A stretch of 7,647 bases of DNA, taken from positions 1-7,647 of the forward strand of contig JAYWGJ010000136.1 of the NCBI GenBank assembly GCA_043778315.1, written 5' to 3'. Positions 5,787-7,647 of the stretch are shown one piece after another; positions within the stretch are counted from its first letter, which is position 1; every line of letters starts with the position of its first letter. A program made the position numbers and the translations under genes. The notes beneath the pieces are model-generated. The model was not told where the DNA came from and made no database searches. It was given only the letters and a program-made list of their open reading frames with translations. Origin of the DNA: JBEEMU01 sp043778315. GTDB lineage: Bacteria > Bacteroidota > Bacteroidia > Chitinophagales > Saprospiraceae.

Positions 5787-6812
5787 TTACCATTTATCGG
5801 TTTGCAAATCGGGCGCAGTGTCTAACGCTTTTCGGAATTTGACCCATGTTGCCATCAAGCCGTCGTTGCTTTCGCCGCCCGAAGCGTTGCGGTGTCCGCC
5901 GCCGCCAAAATTACGCGACGAAAATTCCTGCACATTAAAGCTGCCTTTCGAGCGCATCGACAGGCGAACGACGGTTTTTTGGTCGGTTATCAGCACCGCA
6001 AACTTCACATTTGCCATGCGCAGCATATTATTGACAATGCCCTCAGTGTCGCCGCGCTGTATATCGAGCGTCTGATAATCGTTTTGCGTCAGCATAACGA
6101 CGGCAGTATGGTATTTTTCGAGAACGAACATCGCTTGCGACAGCGCGTAACCCAAAATACGCAACCGTTTTTCGCTATCATTATTGAACACATTATTATA
6201 CAATAAAGTGTAGTCGATAGGAAATGCCTCTTGCAACTGCGCGGCGGTACGAAATAGTTTGGGCGAAGTAGCATAACTAAAACAACCCGTATCGGTATAA
6301 ATACCTGTAAATAAGCAAGTTATAATCCGTTCGTTGAGCTTGTCGGTGTCGCCCAAATTGACTATAAAATCATGCACCAACTCGCACGCCGAGCTCGCTG
6401 ACACTTCAGAAAGTACCTCGTCGGCAAAATCTTTTGGGTCGATGTGGTGGTCAATGAGTAGTTTTGGTGCGGTCGCTTTCGCTATCCACACGCCGAGCGC
6501 GTCAATGCGTTGCAAGTCATTGAAGTCCAGACAGATGATGAGTTCGGCGGCAGCCACAATACTTTTGCCGTAATTTACGCCGTGTTCTTTCGATTTCATC
6601 GACGGCACAATGATTTTATCTGCGTCGGGCAACCACGCCAAAAACGGCGGAAAATCGGTCGGAAACATGACCGTACAGTTGTGTCCGAGCGCGTCTAAAT
6701 AGTGCTTCATGCCCAGCGACGAGCCGATAGCGTCGCCGTCAGGGTTTTTGTGCGAAGTAATAACGATGTTTTTTGGCGTAGCCAGCCATTCTTTTACGCG
6801 GTTGTAGTTCAT
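5787..6812 (-). CDS. nrnA: DHH/DHHA1 phosphoesterase, NrnA-like (oligoribonuclease / pAp or cyclic dinucleotide phosphodiesterase)
   Basis: A 341-residue cytoplasmic metal-dependent phosphoesterase. The DHH domain shows all four motifs: ITSHKNPDGDAIGSS (18-32, His21, Asp25, Asp27), CLDFND (94-99, Asp96), IDHHID (120-125, Asp121 and His122-His123) and YTDTGCF (172-178, Asp174). The C-terminal DHHA1 domain ends in NFGGGGHRNASGG (301-313), the substrate-binding loop. Domain order and length fit NrnA (YtqI)-type enzymes, which degrade short oligoribonucleotides and pAp; related proteins cleave cyclic-di-AMP or pApA. Sequence alone does not decide the substrate, so the symbol is by family. The frame is open to 6905, but the extra 31 residues begin at TTG and are spacer. 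The ATG at 6810-6812 places motif I at the usual distance. It is convergent with kdsB and divergent from the serine hydrolase gene. Confidence 0.9.
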   Translation of the reverse strand: MNYNRVKEWLATPKNIVITSHKNPDGDAIGSSLGMKHYLDALGHNCTVMFPTDFPPFLAWLPDADKIIVPSMKSKEHGVNYGKSIVAAAELIICLDFNDLQRIDALGVWIAKATAPKLLIDHHIDPKDFADEVLSEVSASSACELVHDFIVNLGDTDKLNERIITCLFTGIYTDTGCFSYATSPKLFRTAAQLQEAFPIDYTLLYNNVFNNDSEKRLRILGYALSQAMFVLEKYHTAVVMLTQNDYQTLDIQRGDTEGIVNNMLRMANVKFAVLITDQKTVVRLSMRSKGSFNVQEFSSRNFGGGGHRNASGGESNDGLMATWVKFRKALDTAPDLQTDKW

Positions 6813-6816
6813 GTTG

Positions 6817-6824
6817 CAAAGGTA
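6817..6824 (-). promoter_or_regulatory. -7 promoter box immediately upstream of the nrnA ATG
   Basis: On the minus strand the sequence reads TACCTTTG-CAAC-ATG. The box matches TAnnTTTG exactly and is identical to the one before the DUF1571 gene. Only four bases separate it from the start codon, so the transcript would start at or next to the ATG (a leaderless mRNA). No TTTG is seen at the -33 position, which lowers confidence. Confidence 0.45.
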
Positions 6825-6868
6825 AGAAAAATACGGCTTTTTGGAAGTAGAAATTGTAAAATTTAAAA

Positions 6869-6900
6869 TTTGTTTGGCAAAACAAAAAGCCCTACTTTTG
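6869..6900 (+). promoter_or_regulatory. Bacteroidota-type promoter for the serine hydrolase gene
   Basis: TTTG (6869-6872), a 20-bp spacer and TACTTTTG (6893-6900) form a full match to the TTTG / TAnnTTTG promoter of Bacteroidota. Transcription would start near 6906, giving a leader of about 46 nt before the ATG at 6953. It lies in the 140-bp divergent spacer with nrnA. Confidence 0.65.
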
Positions 6901-6952
6901 ACCAATAAATTATAACCGTTTTCACCCCTGATTTTTAGTCTAAAATTTAGAA

Positions 6953-7647
6953 ATGTATTTTCGTATTAATAAAAAAATTATATTTATTTTATTGACAATC
7001 ATTTTACTGTCTAATAGTAGTTGCAAAACCGTTCGCATCATACGCGAGGTATTTTTGCCAAAAGAAACCGATTATAAAGTGTTTCCGTACCGAACTATCG
7101 AGCGTGATACGGTAGCGCATATTTTTCCTGTTATTCGCCGCGAAGCTGTAGATATTGGTCGGCGCATTTTATTAGATAACCGCCCAGTCACGCCGTCGGC
7201 GGAGACGCTCGATATTTTTAGCAAAAAGCATAAAAATATGGCTTTTATCATTCTGCGGAACGACAGTATTTTGTACGAAACCTACCGAAAAGGTATGAAT
7301 GAAGCTACCACGATGACCAGTTTTTCGGCTGCAAAAGCGTTTGTGAGTACGCTCGTAGGCATTGCGATAAGCGAAAAATACATCGGCAGTGAGCAAGATT
7401 ATATCACTAAATACTTGCCCGAACTGCACAATAAAGGCTACGACAGCATCAGAATAGAGCATTTATTGAACCATACTTCGGGTATTCGATACGACCCAGG
7501 GCTGTTTACGACCAACGGAAATTATGATTTTTACTGGCGCAGAAACCTCCGCGAGCATACTTTTCACTTAGCAGTAGAGAACAAACCTGGCGTTAAATTT
7601 AGGTATTTGAATGTGAATACGCAGCTTTTGGGCTTGATTATAGAGCG
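6953..7647 (+). CDS. Serine hydrolase lipoprotein, beta-lactamase/class C PBP family (3' end missing)
   Basis: The first 231 residues of an exported enzyme with the class C beta-lactamase / D,D-peptidase fold; the gene runs off the right edge. The N-terminus MYFRINKKIIFILLTIILLS followed by NSSC is a lipoprotein signal with probable lipidated Cys24, so it should be anchored in the envelope, facing the periplasm. The SxxK catalytic motif is SAAK (Ser125, Lys128, codon at 7325) in the context MTSFSAAKAFVS. HLLNHTSGI (170-178) is a hallmark of the family, and the second catalytic triad YxN is YLN (218-220) in RYLNVNTQLLG. The third motif near the C-terminus is outside the window. Such proteins include esterases, peptidases and penicillin-binding proteins; true beta-lactamase activity is not implied. 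The ATG has an A-rich leader without Shine-Dalgarno sequence and a good promoter upstream. Confidence 0.88.
   Translation, partial: MYFRINKKIIFILLTIILLSNSSCKTVRIIREVFLPKETDYKVFPYRTIERDTVAHIFPVIRREAVDIGRRILLDNRPVTPSAETLDIFSKKHKNMAFIILRNDSILYETYRKGMNEATTMTSFSAAKAFVSTLVGIAISEKYIGSEQDYITKYLPELHNKGYDSIRIEHLLNHTSGIRYDPGLFTTNGNYDFYWRRNLREHTFHLAVENKPGVKFRYLNVNTQLLGLIIE

Noticed and set aside
7172..7462. A 96-codon minus-strand open frame near the right end
   Set aside because: It is antisense to the serine hydrolase gene, whose lipobox, SxxK and YxN motifs make the plus strand clearly the coding one.

Overview
The window looks like ordinary chromosomal DNA from a member of the Bacteroidota, probably a free-living Cytophaga-like lineage. 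This rests on four things. Start codons are preceded by A/T-rich leaders without Shine-Dalgarno sequences. Several genes have the Bacteroidota-type -7 promoter box TAnnTTTG. The protein set is typical of the phylum: a DUF1571-type secreted protein and a LysM protein with a degenerate RlpA-like end. Coding DNA is of moderate GC and the gaps between genes are very AT-rich. The genus cannot be told from the sequence.

Layout from left to right. (1) The 3' part of a dihydrolipoamide acetyltransferase gene (pyruvate dehydrogenase E2), + strand, enters from the left edge and ends at 1264. (2) A 263-bp gap follows; it holds a possible degenerate repeat and ends in a strong hairpin terminator (1456-1496). 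(3) A YbgC-type hotdog thioesterase gene (1528-1944, +) converges on a two-gene minus-strand unit: a secreted DUF1571-like protein (2375-3220) and a small four-helix membrane protein (1965-2345). (4) A secreted LysM/RlpA-like cell wall protein (3318-4337, -) is divergent from kdsB (4529-5320, +), the CMP-Kdo synthetase of lipopolysaccharide synthesis. (5) A 466-bp intergenic block (5321-5786) carries a 28-bp perfect direct repeat flanking about 312 bp of hairpin-rich DNA, then a 34-bp perfectly palindromic terminator. (6) A NrnA-type DHH/DHHA1 phosphoesterase gene (5787-6812, -) is divergent from a serine hydrolase (beta-lactamase/class C PBP fold) lipoprotein gene (6953 to the right edge, +).

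There is no single pathway here. The genes cover central metabolism (PdhC), acyl-thioester hydrolysis, envelope biogenesis (KdsB, LysM/RlpA-like protein, serine hydrolase lipoprotein, secreted DUF1571 protein) and nucleotide turnover (NrnA-like). Every complete gene looks intact, and I see no phage, plasmid, CRISPR, tRNA or rRNA.

The least ordinary part is the structured, direct-repeat-flanked block between kdsB and nrnA. It looks like a non-coding repeat or MITE-like insertion, or a structured RNA. I do not see a convincing new multi-gene system.
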